A stretch of 64,000 nt of DNA, from positions 62,001-126,000 of the forward strand of contig RYVZ01000005.1 in the NCBI GenBank assembly GCA_003979345.1, written 5' to 3'. Under the pieces are notes generated by a model that worked only from the letters and a program-made list of their open reading frames with translations, was not told the DNA's origin and made no database searches. Numbering within the stretch: the stretch's first letter is position 1; each line of letters begins with the position of its first letter. This stretch comes from Lachnospiraceae bacterium (lineage in GTDB: Bacteria > Bacillota > Clostridia > Lachnospirales > Lachnospiraceae). This document shows, one piece after another, positions 62,516-64,000 of the stretch. The translations under genes and the position numbers were made by a program.

Positions 62516-62686
62516 TCAATTCCCTACAATCGACATTTTAGCATTTTCTTCGCATTCTTGTAAACGTTCATTCATCGCGTGCATCAAAACATGACCGATA
62601 ACATCCCGTCCATGTCCCTGTAACCCGCCTGAAAATATGCTTCCTGCTGTTCCTCTTTTGTCTTTAAGCGCGGCTTTGTCAGTCAT
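62516..62686 (-). CDS. small open frame of 56 residues, doubtful gene
   Basis: ATG 62686 to TGA 62516, residues beginning MTDKAALKDKRGTAGSIFSG and ending with GNVE-type short helix residues, no family recognised. A GAGGA sequence lies 12 bases upstream. It lies just before the Spo0A-C gene in the same direction and could be a coupled leader or a chance frame. Confidence 0.3.
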   Translation of the reverse strand: MTDKAALKDKRGTAGSIFSGGLQGHGRDVIGHVLMHAMNERLQECEENAKMSIVGN

Positions 62687-62949
62687 TTATCATCAAAATC
62701 CTCTATTTTTTTATTTTATCACACCTAATGCCCGTTTCGCAATATCAATGTAGTTTTTCGTTAATATTACTAATTTATCAAGAACGATTATGTGCATTTT
62801 ATATACAATTGGCATTCATAAATGCAACTGACCGTCCCTTCCCGCAAAAAATACCGTCCTCTACATTGCATTGTTGCAATTTCTTCAATTGTATTCCATA
62901 ATAACCGCACACATTCTTTTTAGACTGTACGCAGAAAGTTGATGCCCCC

Positions 62950-63093
62950 TTGAATAAAAAAGAAATTTTACAAAAGGTAATTGAAAATAACAGCGACGCT
63001 GCAAAGGCAGGCAGATATGATTTGAGTATGCAAAAAGCCAATGCAAAAAGTATTTCTGCTTTTTACACCGGCTTATGTTGCTGCCAACTATAG
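62950..63093 (+). pseudogene. possible relic of a small gene
   Basis: A frame from TTG 62950 to TAG 63093 reads like the N-terminus of a small Firmicutes membrane-protein family that begins (M)NKKEILxK: NKKEILQKVIENNSDAAKAG. A possible promoter TTGCAA (62874-62879), 17-base spacer, CATAAT (62897-62902) lies upstream. No ribosome site and no membrane segment follow, so it is probably decayed. It is convergent with the guanylyltransferase gene. Confidence 0.25.
63043..63066 (-). terminator. weak hairpin after the guanylyltransferase gene
   Basis: GCAAAAAG (63043-63050) pairs with CTTTTTAC (63059-63066) through an 8-base stem with one G-U on the minus strand; GGCTTTTTGC follows. It might end transcription of the upstream operon. 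Confidence 0.3.
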
Positions 63094-64000
63094 ATACTGC
63101 TCTTTTCCTTCCGCCTTCAGCTGTTCCACAATATTCTTCACTTCCTGCGCCTTATCCTTATGGCAGACCAGAATAGCGTCGTCCGCCTCGACAATGATCA
63201 AGTCTTCCACGCCGAGCGCCGCGATCAGCTTGCTTTTTGCATAGGAAATGCAATTCTTCGTATCCAAATGTACCTGCTCGCCATAAATGATGTTTCCGTC
63301 CTCATCCGGCTCATATAGTGCCTGCAGGGCATCCCAGCTTCCGACATCGTTCCAGCCGAATTCTCCGATCAGCACAAGCACTTTATCGGCGCGCTCCATG
63401 ATCCCATAGTCGATCGATATTTTGGGGATGGTCGGATACACCTGATCCAACACTTCCCGCTCGCGCGGCGTGTTCATCGCCCTGCCGATCTCCTCAAGTT
63501 TTTCATAAATATCGGGCAGTAGCTTCTTAAAATAAGTAAGGATCGTTGATGCCTTCCACACAAACATACCGCTGTTCCACAAAAAGCTCCCGCTCTTTAC
63601 ATATGCTTTAGCAGTACGGATATCAGGCTTTTCCACAAAGTCGACCACATCATAATAGTCCTTATGCTTTCCCGCCTTATACTGGATATAACCATATCCG
63701 GTCGATGCGAACGTAGGTCTGATACCGACCGTCACAAGCCGGCCCGATTTTTCCGCCAGCGCCACAGCGCGTTTCATCAGCTTTGTATATGCCTTAGGTT
63801 CCTTAATATAGTGATCGGACGGCAAAATGCACATCACGCCGTCCCCGTGCTTTTTCATGATCTCCATCGCTGCATATCCGATACATGCCGAGGTATTGCG
63901 CGCCGCAGGCTCGGACAGTATCTGTGCGCCGTCAATGCGCCCTGCCGTCGCCTCCAGCATTTTCGGCGTCTGTTGCACATTTGTCACAACAAAAATATGC
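63088..64000 (-). CDS. manC: mannose-1-phosphate guanylyltransferase, N-terminus beyond window edge
   Basis: At least 304 residues are in the window and the frame is open to the edge (HIFVVTNVQQ at the visible start). Motifs: SEPAARNTSACIGYAAMEI, ILPSDHYIKEPKAYTKLM, YGYIQYK, FVEKPD, NSGMFVWKASTIL and SIDYGIMERADKV, GEFGWNDVGSWDAL. These identify the ManC/GMP family making GDP-mannose. The N-terminal GTRLWPLSR-type motif must lie to the right of the window. It ends after the nucleotidyltransferase with no isomerase domain, so it is single-function. It feeds GDP-mannose or GDP-deoxysugars to the glycan. Confidence 0.9.
   Translation of the reverse strand, partial: HIFVVTNVQQTPKMLEATAGRIDGAQILSEPAARNTSACIGYAAMEIMKKHGDGVMCILPSDHYIKEPKAYTKLMKRAVALAEKSGRLVTVGIRPTFASTGYGYIQYKAGKHKDYYDVVDFVEKPDIRTAKAYVKSGSFLWNSGMFVWKASTILTYFKKLLPDIYEKLEEIGRAMNTPREREVLDQVYPTIPKISIDYGIMERADKVLVLIGEFGWNDVGSWDALQALYEPDEDGNIIYGEQVHLDTKNCISYAKSKLIAALGVEDLIIVEADDAILVCHKDKAQEVKNIVEQLKAEGKEQYL

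Larger units (their letters stand above)
62488..63087. other. 600-base gene-poor interval
   Basis: AT-rich stretch between the guanylyltransferase and the Spo0A-C gene. It holds the doubtful small frame at 62516-62686, a possible plus-strand gene relic at 62950-63093, a 6-bp palindrome ATTGCA-TTGT-TGCAAT near 62865-62880 and a weak hairpin near 63043-63066. No RNA gene was seen. Confidence 0.5.

Noticed and set aside
62529..62535. TGTCGAT on the minus strand as a possible Spo0A box before the Spo0A-C gene
   Set aside because: Only six of seven positions match and such near-matches are expected often by chance; not strong enough to list as a site.
62865..62880. ATTGCA-TTGT-TGCAAT palindrome as operator
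   Set aside because: Short and isolated in AT-rich DNA; no matching site near other promoters of the window.
1..64000. Search for a CRISPR array, tRNA, rRNA, integrase or transposase
   Set aside because: No regularly spaced repeats, no recognisable RNA gene and no mobile-element protein were seen; the tandem repeats found have no spacers.

Overview
The window looks like chromosome of a spore-forming, Gram-positive Clostridia member, most likely Lachnospiraceae. A stand-alone Spo0A DNA-binding domain, GGAGG-type ribosome binding sites before most genes, roughly balanced base composition and the gene families present all point that way; the species cannot be named from sequence alone. Almost all of the 64 kb is one surface-glycan locus. 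About 50 genes make activated sugars, link them on a lipid carrier, decorate, polymerise and export the product. All but two genes are on the minus strand, so transcription runs from high to low coordinates. No rRNA, tRNA, CRISPR array, transposase or phage gene was seen.

Layout, in the direction of transcription. (A) 64000-60236: a mannose-1-phosphate guanylyltransferase cut by the window edge, a ~600-bp gene-poor stretch, a stand-alone Spo0A C-terminal domain and two overlapping membrane genes. (B) 60210-42695: a palindromic repeat element, then GT2 enzymes, a WbaP/CpsE-type initiating transferase, a Wzz-like protein, an EpsG-type polymerase, more glycosyltransferases, a GT52-like transferase, an ABC flippase, a GtrII-like protein and an acyltransferase. 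Several gene junctions here carry short tandem repeats. (C) 42655-36546: a promoter and a complete CMP-pseudaminic acid pathway, pseB-pseC-pseF-pseI-pseH/G, the last being a fused gene. (D) 36563-20064: an internal promoter, then wecE, membrane proteins, a GNAT, GtrB-type GT2, O-antigen-polymerase-like protein, pglF-pglE, a PglC-type initiating transferase, a FemAB-like protein, GT4 and a UDP-HexNAc dehydrogenase (WbpO/TviB type). (E) 18048-20023, plus strand: a GtrB/ArnC-like GT2 and a YdjC/ChbG-like deacetylase with their own promoter. (F) 17931-1: a divergent promoter, a polytopic membrane protein, a WbpP-type epimerase, four GT4 enzymes, two asparagine-synthase-like amidotransferases, a FemAB-like protein, a deacetylase, a second ABC flippase, a capsule-type GT-B enzyme and a NeuB-like synthase lacking the SAF domain.

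How it may work together (inference): two initiating phosphoglycosyltransferases, two ABC flippases and two polymerase candidates suggest two assembly lines or a modular glycan. The predicted sugars are pseudaminic acid, a 4-amino-4,6-dideoxy-HexNAc (PglF/PglE), a dTDP-4-amino-4,6-dideoxyhexose (WecE) and HexNAc-uronic acid (WbpO/WbpP), possibly amidated by the AsnB-like enzymes. The plus-strand pair plus a membrane transferase resembles the FlmF2/NaxD/FlmK tailoring route of Francisella. The points most worth a second look are that three-part set, the Spo0A-C protein, the AsnB-uronate combination, the SAF-less NeuB and the purine-rich minisatellites.
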